Source: JBBREP01 sp038202885
GTDB lineage: Bacteria > Actinomycetota > Acidimicrobiia > IMCC26256 > PALSA-610
Assembly: GCA_038202885.1 (NCBI GenBank)
Contig: JBBREP010000061.1
Location: 1 to 21,592, forward strand
DNA length: 21,592 bases
Direction: 5' to 3'
Shown here: piece by piece, positions 14,859 to 21,592 of the stretch
Position numbering within the stretch: the stretch's first letter is position 1
How the letters are laid out: each line of letters starts with the position of its first letter
Notes under the pieces: generated by a model
The model's input: the letters and a program-made list of their open reading frames with translations, nothing else
What the model was told of the DNA's origin: nothing
Database searches by the model: none
Translations under genes and position numbers: made by a program

Positions 14859-16025
14859 ATGGACTTCGCCTTGTCAGCCGAGATGGCCGAGCTCCAGGGA
14901 GTGGTGCGACGCCTCGCCCAGGACAAGGTCAAGCCCCGCGCCCGAGAGATCGACCTCAGCGGCGACTACCCGCAAGACCTGTTCGAGGCGTTCCGCGACG
15001 CCGGATTGCTCGGGCTCGTGATCCCCGAGGCGTACGGCGGCAGTGGCGGTGGCATCCTCGGCCTCACGATCGCGATCGAAGAGGTCGCGAAGTACTCCAA
15101 CACCGCGGCGCTGATGCTGTTGCTCACCCGCTTGCCGACCGGGCCGGTGCTCATCGCCGGGAGCGAGGAACAGCGCCAGCACTACGTGCGGGGCGTTGCC
15201 ACGGGCGAGATGCGCGCTGGCTTTGGTCTGTCGGAACCGGGTGCGGGCAGCGATGTGGCCGGGATGCGCACCAAGGCCGTCGCCGACGGTGACGACTGGA
15301 TCCTTACGGGCACGAAGTGCTGGATGTCGGGCGTGGTGCAAGCCGATTGGTACACGGTGTTCGCCAAGACCGGTCCGGCCGAAAGCCGCGCCCACGACTC
15401 GATCAGCTGTTTCATCGTCGAACGCAACACGCCGGGTGTCAGCGTGGGGCGCGTCGACGCCAAGATGGGCGTCAAAGGCGTCGACACCGGTGAACTACTG
15501 CTCGACGGCGTGCGCGTGCCGGCACGCAACGTGGTGGGCGAAGTCGGTGGCTTTCGTCTCGCCATGCTCGGACTCAACTCGATGCGACCAATCGTCGCCG
15601 CCCGCGGCATCGGCCTCGCCGAAGGCGCGCTCATGTACGCCGTCGAGTACGTGGAACAGCGACACGCGTTCGGCAAGACGATCGCCGACATGCAGGGCAT
15701 CCAATGGAAGATCGCCGAGCTTGCGACGCAGATCGAAGCGGCCCGTCTGCTGACGTATCGATCAGCGGTACTCGCCGACGAGGGCAAATTCACCAAGGAG
15801 TGGGTGCCCTACCTGTCGATGGCGAAGTACTACGCCACCGAGGTTGCGGTGCGCACCGCCGGTGAAGCGCTACAGATGCTCGGCGCGGCCGGCTACATGC
15901 AGGACCATCCCACGGAGCTTTGGTACCGCGACGCTCGTCAGCTCACGATCGTGGAAGGCACGAGCCAGATCCAACTCGGGCTGATCGCCAAAGGCGTGCT
16001 CGACCGCGACCTGTGGTGGGACTGA
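14859..16025 (+). CDS. Acyl-CoA dehydrogenase
   Basis: 388 aa, the usual length of the family. These FAD enzymes form the alpha,beta double bond of acyl-CoA thioesters and pass electrons to electron-transfer flavoprotein. The N-terminal helical domain starts MDFALSAEMAELQGVVRRLA. The middle beta domain has GFGLSEPGAGSDVAGM (FAD/substrate loop) and LTGTKCWMSG. The C-terminal helical domain has RHAFGKTIADMQGIQWKIA and LGAAGYMQDHPTELWYRDAR, then the YEGT-like motif TIVEGTSQIQ with catalytic base Glu366. All core motifs are present, so it should be active; chain-length preference cannot be read. Its stop TGA overlaps the trpD ATG by one base, indicating a shared transcript. Confidence 0.93.
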   Translation: MDFALSAEMAELQGVVRRLAQDKVKPRAREIDLSGDYPQDLFEAFRDAGLLGLVIPEAYGGSGGGILGLTIAIEEVAKYSNTAALMLLLTRLPTGPVLIAGSEEQRQHYVRGVATGEMRAGFGLSEPGAGSDVAGMRTKAVADGDDWILTGTKCWMSGVVQADWYTVFAKTGPAESRAHDSISCFIVERNTPGVSVGRVDAKMGVKGVDTGELLLDGVRVPARNVVGEVGGFRLAMLGLNSMRPIVAARGIGLAEGALMYAVEYVEQRHAFGKTIADMQGIQWKIAELATQIEAARLLTYRSAVLADEGKFTKEWVPYLSMAKYYATEVAVRTAGEALQMLGAAGYMQDHPTELWYRDARQLTIVEGTSQIQLGLIAKGVLDRDLWWD

Positions 16026-17092
16026 TGGGTGCACCCGATCAGCACAGCGCGAATCCGATCACGCCGGCGCTCGCGAACCTCGTACGCCGAGAAGATCTCG
16101 ACGCCGCCACGATCGAGCAGGTCGCGAGTCACATTCTCGATGGCAATGCCTCCGACGTCGAGATCGCTGGTTTCATCGTCGCGTTGCGCACGAAGGGCGA
16201 GACGAGTTCTGAGCTCGCGGCGCTCGTGCGCACGATGTTGCGCTACGTCATTCCGGTATCGGTCGCACCCGGCGCGATCGACACATGTGGCACCGGCGGC
16301 GACCGTGCCGGCACGTTCAACGTGTCGACCGTTGCTGCGATCGTGGCCGCCGGCGCGGGGGCGCGCGTCGTGAAGCACGGCAATCGCGCGGCGTCGAGTC
16401 AATGTGGTTCGGCCGACGTGCTCGAGGCCCTCGGCATCCCGATCGAGCTTGATCCCGACATGGTTGCCCGCTGTGTCGAAGAAGCCGGTGTCGGCTTTTG
16501 TTTCGCGCAGCGCTACCACCCCGCGTTGCGCTTTCTTGGGCCGGTGCGCGCAGCCTTAGGCGTGCCGACCACGTTCAACTTCCTTGGCCCACTCGCAAAC
16601 CCGGCGCGGGTGACGCGCCAGTGCGTCGGTGTGAGCGATCCGGCCATGGCCGAGCGCGTGCTCGCCGTGCTCGTGGAAAACGGCGCCGAGCACGCCATGG
16701 TGGTGCACGGTCACGATGGTCTCGACGAGCTGACCACGACGACGACCTCGCGTGTCTGGCAATACGCTGACGGCGAGATCGACCATTACGAACTCGACGC
16801 CACCGAGTTGGGTCTGCCGCGCGTGTCGGCCGAGGCGTTGCTCGGTGGCAATGCCAGCGCCAATGCCACGATCGCCCGGCGAGTGCTCGACGGCGAGCCG
16901 GGACCGGCGCGCGACATCGCGGTGCTCAACGCCGCCGCGGCCATCACGGTCGCCGGTATCACCGATGACATGGCCACAGGGGTCGACGCGGCCCGGGACG
17001 CGATCGACCGTGGCGCGGCCGCTGGCGTACTCGAACGTTGGCGCGCCGTTGCGACGGGCACCACGATCCTGACTGCTGCGGAGGACCGATGA
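16025..17092 (+). CDS. trpD: Anthranilate phosphoribosyltransferase
   Basis: 355 aa from the ATG at 16025, which shares one base with the previous stop. It transfers the phosphoribosyl group of PRPP to anthranilate, the second step of tryptophan synthesis, in the cytoplasm. Family motifs are clear: DTCGTGGDRAGTFNVST (PRPP/glycine-rich loop), VKHGNRAASSQCGSADVLEA (KHGNR motif), FNFLGPLANPA, and VVHGHDGLDELTTT. Length and motifs are complete. No other trp gene is nearby, so the pathway is dispersed; standalone trpD is common in actinobacteria. The stop overlaps the next gene's start. The convergent nuclease gene two positions further on is the same partner that I recall next to trpD in Mycobacterium. 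Confidence 0.96.
   Translation: MGAPDQHSANPITPALANLVRREDLDAATIEQVASHILDGNASDVEIAGFIVALRTKGETSSELAALVRTMLRYVIPVSVAPGAIDTCGTGGDRAGTFNVSTVAAIVAAGAGARVVKHGNRAASSQCGSADVLEALGIPIELDPDMVARCVEEAGVGFCFAQRYHPALRFLGPVRAALGVPTTFNFLGPLANPARVTRQCVGVSDPAMAERVLAVLVENGAEHAMVVHGHDGLDELTTTTTSRVWQYADGEIDHYELDATELGLPRVSAEALLGGNASANATIARRVLDGEPGPARDIAVLNAAAAITVAGITDDMATGVDAARDAIDRGAAAGVLERWRAVATGTTILTAAEDR
17080..17085 (+). promoter_or_regulatory. Ribosome binding site GGAGGA deciding between two adjacent ATGs
   Basis: GGAGGA at the end of trpD is 3 nt from the ATG at 17089 and 6 nt from the ATG at 17092. The second ATG has the better spacing and is taken as the start of the zinc-ribbon protein. Confidence 0.6.
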
Positions 17093-17823
17093 TGGGCCAG
17101 GCCCAGTTGCTGCAGTGTCCCGACTGTGGGTTCCGCCACGATCTGGCCGCGTTGGGCGACGTCTTCATGTTCCGCTGCGAGCAATGTGGTCGTGCGCTGA
17201 AGGTCCCGGCGCAGTTCCGCGATGGCGCACCGGTCGCGCCGCCACGGCCCCTCGTGCCGGTCGTCGACCCGTCGGCACCGGCTCCAGCCCCGACCCCGAT
17301 CCCGGCATCGGCCCCGAACCCGGCGTCGGTCCCGGTCCGGGCGCCGACTCCGATCCCGGCTGGCGCAGCCGCGCCCGATTCGGGCGTGGCGCCCGCGGCG
17401 GCACCGCCCGAGACCACCGACACGACCGACACGATGATGCGCGCGGCGCCGCCCGGCCCCGCGACGCGGCCCGCGGCCCGGCGTCGGCGCGGCGCGCGAC
17501 CGCACGTGCCGCTCGGCTGGCGGCTGCTGATATGGGTGGTCTCGGTGCCGATCGGCCTGCTGGTGGTCTTCCAACTGCTGGCCCGCAAGCTCGGTTGGCT
17601 GAGCCAGAACGATCTGCTCGACGCCTTCACCGCCGGAGGGTGGGACCGCTTCCGCCCAATCGCGCAGCTGCTGCCGCTCGCGGCGTTCGTCATCGCGCTC
17701 ATGGTCCAGGTCGGTGTCTATGGCGTGGAGCGTTGGTATCGCCGCAAGATGCGTCAGGTCGCGGTTGGCGCGCTCGCAGCCACCGCTGATGAAGACCGCG
17801 CGGCCCGCCCGACCGGTTCGTAG
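17092..17823 (+). CDS. Zinc-ribbon protein with Pro/Ala linker and two membrane helices
   Basis: 243 aa. The N-terminal ~40 residues form a zinc ribbon with two Cys-x2-Cys knuckles (LQCPDCGFRH and FRCEQCGRAL). Then come about 90 residues of low-complexity Pro/Ala (PAPAPTPIPASAPNPASVPV) and a basic patch (RPAARRRRGARPH). Two hydrophobic helices follow, WRLLIWVVSVPIGLLVVFQL and QLLPLAAFVIALMVQVGVYG. The layout predicts a cytoplasmic zinc ribbon tethered to the membrane by a C-terminal hairpin. I do not recognise the family; coupling to trpD looks translational (1-nt overlap). The last 70 nt overlap the convergent nuclease gene, so both C-termini are coded on opposite strands of the same DNA. 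Confidence 0.8.
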   Translation: MGQAQLLQCPDCGFRHDLAALGDVFMFRCEQCGRALKVPAQFRDGAPVAPPRPLVPVVDPSAPAPAPTPIPASAPNPASVPVRAPTPIPAGAAAPDSGVAPAAAPPETTDTTDTMMRAAPPGPATRPAARRRRGARPHVPLGWRLLIWVVSVPIGLLVVFQLLARKLGWLSQNDLLDAFTAGGWDRFRPIAQLLPLAAFVIALMVQVGVYGVERWYRRKMRQVAVGALAATADEDRAARPTGS

Positions 17824-19448
17824 CTGCGCACGCGTGGCAAGCGCCACGCGAACGGACCGTCGACGCGCGACACGCGCCACCGTCTCGCTTCGCGTTCGAC
17901 GAAACGCGCCACGATGAGCAACTCGTCGATCTCGTCGCACGCAGGTGGGCGTGCGAGGTCGGGGGGATCGGTCGCGACGCTGTTGCCCGGACCGGCCTCG
18001 ATAGTGAGCCGGCCGTGGCACAGTTCGACGCGCGACGGGGTCTCGCCGTCTCGTTGCACGAGTTCGAGACGCGCCGGCGCGCGGATCGCGTCGACGCTGT
18101 CGCGCCGCTGCAACGCTCGTGCCAACGCGCCGAGCCGGTCGCGTGTCATCGCGGCCTCTTCGTAGCGTTCCTCGCCCGCGAGGCGCGCCATGCGCGCTTC
18201 GAGCGGCTCGAACAGCAGGTGGGGTTCGCCGGTGAGGGCGCGCTCGACCAGCGCCACATGTTCGGCGTACTCGTCGTCGGTGATCGCGCCCGCGCACGGA
18301 CAGGTGGCCACGCCGAGCTGTGCGCTCGTGCAGGTGGTGGCGCAGCTGTCGATCACCGCCCGTCGGCCGATGCGCCGTGTACAGCGCCGCAGCGGCACCG
18401 CCGTCTCGATTGCTTCGCGCACGAGGTGCGCGAAGTTCGCAGACGGAAGCGGCCCGAGGTGCAAGGCGCCGTCGGCCGCGACCGTGCGCGTGACGACGAG
18501 GCGCGGGAACCGTTCGCGCGTCAGGCGAACGTAGGAGTAACCGCGTTGCGACTTGCCCTGACGGTTGAAGCGCGGCTGCCACCGCTGGATGAGTCGGATC
18601 TCACGGATCGCGGCTTCGAGCGGGTCGCGGCACACGACGTGGTCGATCGCGGCGGCCTCGCGCAAGAGCTGAGGAATCTTGCGGCGATCGTCGCCCGAAA
18701 AATAGGAGCGGACGCGGCTGCGTAGGTTTGTGGCCTTCCCTACATACAGCGGCCGACCGTGGCGGTCGCGAAATATGTAGACGCCGGGCTCGCGGGGCAG
18801 GCGAGTGGTGAGCGCGAGTTTTTGCGCACTCGGATGCGCGTGCATCGACGGGAGCGCAAGCAGATCGTCGAGCCCGAGCACGCCGAACGTGGCCGCGCGC
18901 TCCAACAGCGCGTGGAACACTTCCGCGGTCGCTTGCGCGTCGGACATCGCGCGGTGCGTGGGCTCAGTGGGCACGCGCAGATGGCGCGCCAGCGTGGAGA
19001 GCTTGAGGTTCGCAACGTCGTCGCGCACGAGGCGACGGGCCAATGCCAATGTGTCGGTACGGCGATTCGCGAGCGGGCCGACGCCGTGCGCCACGCACGC
19101 GGCGTCGAGGAAACCGATGTCGAAACGCACGTTGTGCCCGACGATCACCGCATCGCCGAGGAACTCGAGAAAGGCGGGGAGCGCCTCGTCGATCATGGGC
19201 GCGGGCAGCACCATCGCTTCGGTGATGCCGGTGAGCACCGTGATCAGCGGTGGGATCGGCGTGCCCGGATTGACGAGCGTTTCGAAGCGACCCAGGCACG
19301 CGCCACCCCGAAGCTTCACCGCGCCGATCTCGGTGATCGCGTCGGTGCGCGGTGCGCCGCCGGTCGTCTCGAGATCGAGCACGCAGAACGTGACCTCGTG
19401 GAGGGGCGTGCCGAGGTCGTCGAAGCTGCGCTGCGCGGTGGCGAACAT
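17754..19448 (-). CDS. DEDDh 3'-5' exonuclease fused to UvrC-like GIY-YIG nuclease domain
   Basis: 564 aa. The first ~185 residues are a DnaQ-like exonuclease with ExoI DLETTG (D25, E27), ExoII HNVRFDIGFLD (D110) and ExoIII HRAMSDAQA (H165, D170), all catalytic residues present. From about residue 218 a GIY-YIG domain follows: PGVYIFRDRHGRPLYVGKAT, Arg243/Arg247 and Glu283 in IREIRLIQRWQPRFN. A UVR-like coiled segment (EERYEEAAMTRDRL) lies further on. UvrC's C-terminal RNase H-like nuclease and HhH domains are missing, so it resembles Cho plus a proofreading-type exonuclease. The probable role is DNA repair or trimming of 3' flaps after incision. It converges on trpD and the zinc-ribbon gene. 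The start lies 8 nt after a TATTAT box, suggesting a leaderless or nearly leaderless mRNA. Confidence 0.92.
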   Translation of the reverse strand: MFATAQRSFDDLGTPLHEVTFCVLDLETTGGAPRTDAITEIGAVKLRGGACLGRFETLVNPGTPIPPLITVLTGITEAMVLPAPMIDEALPAFLEFLGDAVIVGHNVRFDIGFLDAACVAHGVGPLANRRTDTLALARRLVRDDVANLKLSTLARHLRVPTEPTHRAMSDAQATAEVFHALLERAATFGVLGLDDLLALPSMHAHPSAQKLALTTRLPREPGVYIFRDRHGRPLYVGKATNLRSRVRSYFSGDDRRKIPQLLREAAAIDHVVCRDPLEAAIREIRLIQRWQPRFNRQGKSQRGYSYVRLTRERFPRLVVTRTVAADGALHLGPLPSANFAHLVREAIETAVPLRRCTRRIGRRAVIDSCATTCTSAQLGVATCPCAGAITDDEYAEHVALVERALTGEPHLLFEPLEARMARLAGEERYEEAAMTRDRLGALARALQRRDSVDAIRAPARLELVQRDGETPSRVELCHGRLTIEAGPGNSVATDPPDLARPPACDEIDELLIVARFVEREARRWRVSRVDGPFAWRLPRVRSYEPVGRAARSSSAVAASAPTAT

Positions 19449-19456
19449 GCGTATGG

Positions 19457-19472
19457 ATAATAGGGGTACAAT
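19457..19472. promoter_or_regulatory. AT-rich bidirectional promoter between nuclease and zinc-ribbon genes
   Basis: In otherwise very GC-rich DNA, 19451-19475 is AT-rich. The minus strand reads TATTAT (complement of 19457-19462), 8 nt before the nuclease ATG. The plus strand reads TACAAT (19467-19472), a fair -10 box 23 nt before the GTG at 19496. No convincing -35 box is seen on either strand. Confidence 0.5.
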
Positions 19473-19495
19473 TGTTCGTCGCCTAGGATTAGTGC

Positions 19496-19786
19496 GTGCC
19501 GGTCCCTTCGTCCATCCGGTATCCCATCCGGTATCGCTGCACGGCGTGCGGCAACCTCACTCGTTTCGACGTCACGACATCGCGCCGAGCGCGCGCGTTT
19601 CACCACTACACGGTGGGTGGCGAGTTCACGATCGACGAAGAAGAAGTGCTCGGCGAGACCATCGAACGGGTGGTGTGCCGTTGGTGCAACGCCGAAGGCG
19701 ACGCGATCGAACAGATCGAGCCGAGCGACCAGGGTGGCGCACACTCCAGCGAATCCGAGCCGCGCGTGCTCGAGGATCCGGTGTGA
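19496..19786 (+). CDS. Small zinc-ribbon protein, unknown function
   Basis: 96 aa from a GTG with AGGA 7 nt upstream. The first Cys pair is in YRCTACGNLTRFDV, the second in VVCRWCNAEGDAIE about 50 residues later, together a likely four-Cys zinc site. Between them is a His/Tyr and acidic stretch (FHHYTVGGEFTIDEEE). The C-terminus is acidic and probably flexible. A short in-frame duplication at the start (two ATCCGGTATC copies, encoding IRYPIRYR) is visible. I recognise no named family. It converges with the yjbQ-type gene, with 7 nt between the two stops. Confidence 0.8.
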   Translation: MPVPSSIRYPIRYRCTACGNLTRFDVTTSRRARAFHHYTVGGEFTIDEEEVLGETIERVVCRWCNAEGDAIEQIEPSDQGGAHSSESEPRVLEDPV

Positions 19787-19793
19787 CGAGCGC

Positions 19794-20213
19794 TCAGGCG
19801 CCGAGGAGTTGCACTACGAGTCGGCGTACGCGGGGCCGGTCGTCGAAGTCGATACACACGATCTTCTGCCACACCCCGAGCAACAGTTCACCGGCGCGGA
19901 AAGGGATCGTCACCGACGGCCCGATGAGCCCGGCGCGGGCGTGCGAATGGCCATTCGTGTCGGCGTTGCGTTCATTGTGTTCCCAGGTGCTGTCCTGCGG
20001 AGCGAGTTCCTCCATGACGCGGTTGAGGTCGGCCAAGCAGCCAGCTTCGAACTCGATCGTGGTCACCCCGCACGTGGAGTGCGCCACGAACACGGTGCAG
20101 AGTCCGTCGGCCAGCCCGGCATTGTCGATCACCTTCTGGGCCTGCGCCGTCACATCGTGGACATCGCCATACCCACGCGTGTCCAGCTCAAGTTCCTCGT
20201 GGCGCACCTGCAT
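19794..20213 (-). CDS. YjbQ/UPF0047 family protein
   Basis: 139 aa. The ATG at 20211-20213 is preferred to a GTG three codons earlier because GGAGGAG (20222-20228) is 8 nt from the ATG but overlaps the GTG. Family features are the FVAHSTCGVTTIEFEAGCLA segment, the DSTWEHNERNADTNGHSHAR block with its conserved His residues, and GELLLGVWQKIVCIDFDDRP near the end. Members form small trimers and E. coli YjbQ has been reported to have weak thiamine-phosphate synthase activity; the true role remains unclear. The His pattern (HST, NGHSH) is complete. The gene diverges from the NYN-domain gene with 72 nt between the starts. Confidence 0.92.
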   Translation of the reverse strand: MQVRHEELELDTRGYGDVHDVTAQAQKVIDNAGLADGLCTVFVAHSTCGVTTIEFEAGCLADLNRVMEELAPQDSTWEHNERNADTNGHSHARAGLIGPSVTIPFRAGELLLGVWQKIVCIDFDDRPRVRRLVVQLLGA

Positions 20214-20221
20214 CCCTCGCA

Positions 20222-20228
20222 CTCCTCC
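20222..20228 (-). promoter_or_regulatory. Ribosome binding site GGAGGAG of the yjbQ-type gene
   Basis: GGAGGAG on the minus strand lies 8 nt before ATG 20213 and overlaps the alternative GTG start, so it decides the start. Confidence 0.7.
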
Positions 20229-20285
20229 GGCTGGCCCTGGATCGCCGCGGCGCCATCTTACGGAACCACTTCGGCGACCGTCGGC

Positions 20286-21592
20286 ATGAGCCCGGGTACC
20301 GGTCCGTCGCTGGCCGATGTCCCCGAGGCGCTGCTCGCCATCATCGTCGAATCGGCCCGCACGGTCGTGGGGGCCCGCGATCCCGACCGGCTCGTGGCGG
20401 GCTTACGGCCCTTGGCCCGCTTCGACAGTCGAGCAGCTGCCAGCGCCACGGTACGGCGCCAGTTCGTTGCGGCACTGGAGCGCGACGGCGAGTTCCGTGC
20501 CGAGGTTGCGACCGCGATCGTGGCCCGGGCCGAGGTGGCGGCCTTGCTGGCGGCGTGGAGCCGCGAGACCGCACTCGAGGTCGTTGCGGGCGTTGACGAG
20601 CGTGGCGATTTGGCGTTGGTAGCGGCGACGCTGTGGGCTGGCGCCCCCGATGGTTGGGAGTTCGGACTGGGCGCGGTTGGGGCGATGCATCGCGCTCGCG
20701 GCGCGGCCGAGGCGTTGGCCGCCGAGCTGGAGGCAATTCGGCTCGAGGCCGCCGCGGCCGATGCGGAACGGCAGCGCGCCGAACAACTCGTCGAAACGCG
20801 CGACACGCGGGTGGCCGAACTCGCCGACGAGTTGCGGGCCGAGCGTGCGGCGCGGCGGGGACGCGAACGCGACGCCGACGCCGCGGCCGCGAGCGCCCGA
20901 ACCGATGCCGACGCGGCTCGCGCTGCCGCGGCAGCGTCGGCGCAACGAGTCGAAGCGCTCGATCGTCAGATTGCGCGCGATCGTCGGCGCATCGCGGATC
21001 TCGAGGCGGCGCTCACACAGGCGCGCGACGACAACGCCGCGCCGCCGGCCGGATCGGCGAAGGAACTCGCGGCGCTGGCCGACAACGCCGCCGATCTCGC
21101 GCGGCGACTGCGCGCGGCCGCGACCCCGTCAGCGGCGATTACGAATGCTGCGGCGGCCGAAGGATCACCGCGGCGCCCCCCGCCAGCCGCTCGGCCGGCC
21201 GCGCCCACCGGGCGATCGCGTCCGCGCTTGCCCGGCGGGCTGGTGGCCGACACCGTCGACGGTGCGGTGGCCATGCTCGGCGCCAGCGATGGCGTCACGT
21301 TCGTGGTCGATGGTTACAACGTGAGCCACCAGGCCTGGCCCGACACGACGCCGTCGATGCAACGCGATCGACTCGACCGGGCCTTGCACCAGCTCCATCT
21401 GCGTTTTGGCTGCGATGTCGTGTGTTGCTACGACGGTGACGGTCCCGAGGTGGTCCGGCCGCGGCGCCTCCCGGGGCTGCGCGTGCGCTTCTCCGATGCC
21501 GGCCACGAAGCCGACGAACTCGTGGTCGACACCGTCGAGTCGTTCCCCAAGCGCGTCCCCGTCGTGGTGGCGTCGTCTGACGCGTGGGTGCG
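20286..21592 (+). CDS. NYN/PIN-domain (YacP-like) RNA-binding protein, 3' end outside window
   Basis: The frame from the ATG at 20286 stays open to the window's end (435 residues seen). The N-terminal ~135 residues are helical and Ala-rich (PEALLAIIVESARTVVGARD; FVAALERDGEFRAEVA). Residues about 135-260 are heptad-like and rich in Ala, Arg and Glu, a predicted coiled coil. An Ala/Pro linker leads to the NYN domain from about residue 335: VTFVVDGYNVSHQAW (first acidic metal ligand), RLDRALHQLHLRFGCDVVCC, YDGDGPEV, SDAGHEADELVVDTV (further acidic residues) and VPVVVASSDAWV, where the window cuts it. YacP-like proteins are PIN-type ribonucleases, and this longer coiled-coil version is one I associate with actinobacteria. 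No good ribosome binding site precedes the ATG, so the start is less sure. Confidence 0.85.
   Translation, partial: MSPGTGPSLADVPEALLAIIVESARTVVGARDPDRLVAGLRPLARFDSRAAASATVRRQFVAALERDGEFRAEVATAIVARAEVAALLAAWSRETALEVVAGVDERGDLALVAATLWAGAPDGWEFGLGAVGAMHRARGAAEALAAELEAIRLEAAAADAERQRAEQLVETRDTRVAELADELRAERAARRGRERDADAAAASARTDADAARAAAAASAQRVEALDRQIARDRRRIADLEAALTQARDDNAAPPAGSAKELAALADNAADLARRLRAAATPSAAITNAAAAEGSPRRPPPAARPAAPTGRSRPRLPGGLVADTVDGAVAMLGASDGVTFVVDGYNVSHQAWPDTTPSMQRDRLDRALHQLHLRFGCDVVCCYDGDGPEVVRPRRLPGLRVRFSDAGHEADELVVDTVESFPKRVPVVVASSDAWV

Noticed and set aside
14557..14859. Possible 100-residue minus-strand gene before the acyl-CoA dehydrogenase
   Set aside because: It overlaps the GTG start of the Thr-rich protein gene, has no ribosome binding site, and shows no recognisable pattern.
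16786..18582. Long open frame on the minus strand across trpD and the zinc-ribbon gene
   Set aside because: Composition is Arg-rich and domain-free, and it conflicts with trpD, the zinc-ribbon protein and the nuclease, all of which show clear motifs.
17754..19448. Annotation of the nuclease as UvrC
   Set aside because: It has an N-terminal DEDDh exonuclease and lacks UvrC's second nuclease and HhH domains, so it is a Cho-like fusion and not the excinuclease subunit.

Overview
The window is very GC-rich DNA with dense genes, many GTG starts and short intergenic gaps. Together with a WhiB-type iron-sulfur regulator, an actinobacterial NYN/PIN-type RNA-binding protein and a trpD next to a DEDDh/GIY-YIG fusion nuclease (an arrangement I recall from Mycobacterium), this points to an actinobacterium. 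The many Pro/Thr/Ala-rich envelope proteins would fit a member of Acidimicrobiia, but that finer placement is inference. It reads as chromosomal; I see no insertion sequence, phage gene, tRNA, rRNA or CRISPR array.

Left part (1-4496): a compact co-directional block. It holds the 3' part of a sensor histidine kinase, a secreted Pro/Thr-rich protein, a single-pass membrane Pro/Ala-rich protein, an ApbE-type FAD:protein FMN transferase and a secreted FG-GAP beta-propeller protein. The last four overlap one another by 8-17 nt. Then comes a patchwork (4520-8402): a VOC/glyoxalase-like gene, the 3' remnant of an SGNH/GDSL hydrolase, a PNPOx-like flavin protein, a secreted phosphoesterase, and a 5'-truncated Calx-beta protein. 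The truncated gene lies directly behind a large secreted beta-helix protein (8400-11246). These last two share a roughly 105-residue C-terminal domain that I do not recognise.

Middle (11247-12117): the RNase P RNA gene (rnpB, minus strand), recognisable by its conserved core and by a perfect 15-bp closing helix. It has a hairpin just beyond its 3' end and, just beyond its 5' end, three tandem 74-bp units each holding a 49-bp imperfect palindrome. Beyond lie a CaCA-family cation exchanger (minus), a WhiB regulator (plus) and a Thr-rich membrane-anchored protein with a probable Ig-like domain (minus).

Right part (14859-21592): housekeeping genes. An acyl-CoA dehydrogenase, trpD and a zinc-ribbon membrane protein are joined by 1-nt overlaps. 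They converge on a DEDDh-exonuclease/GIY-YIG fusion. A short AT-rich bidirectional promoter region separates the fusion gene from a small zinc-ribbon protein gene, followed by a YjbQ/UPF0047 gene (minus) and a divergent NYN-domain protein that runs off the window.

The strongest candidates for something new are the shared C-terminal domain of the two secreted proteins, the tandem hairpin array abutting rnpB, and the ApbE cassette with two low-complexity envelope proteins and no visible flavinylation substrate.
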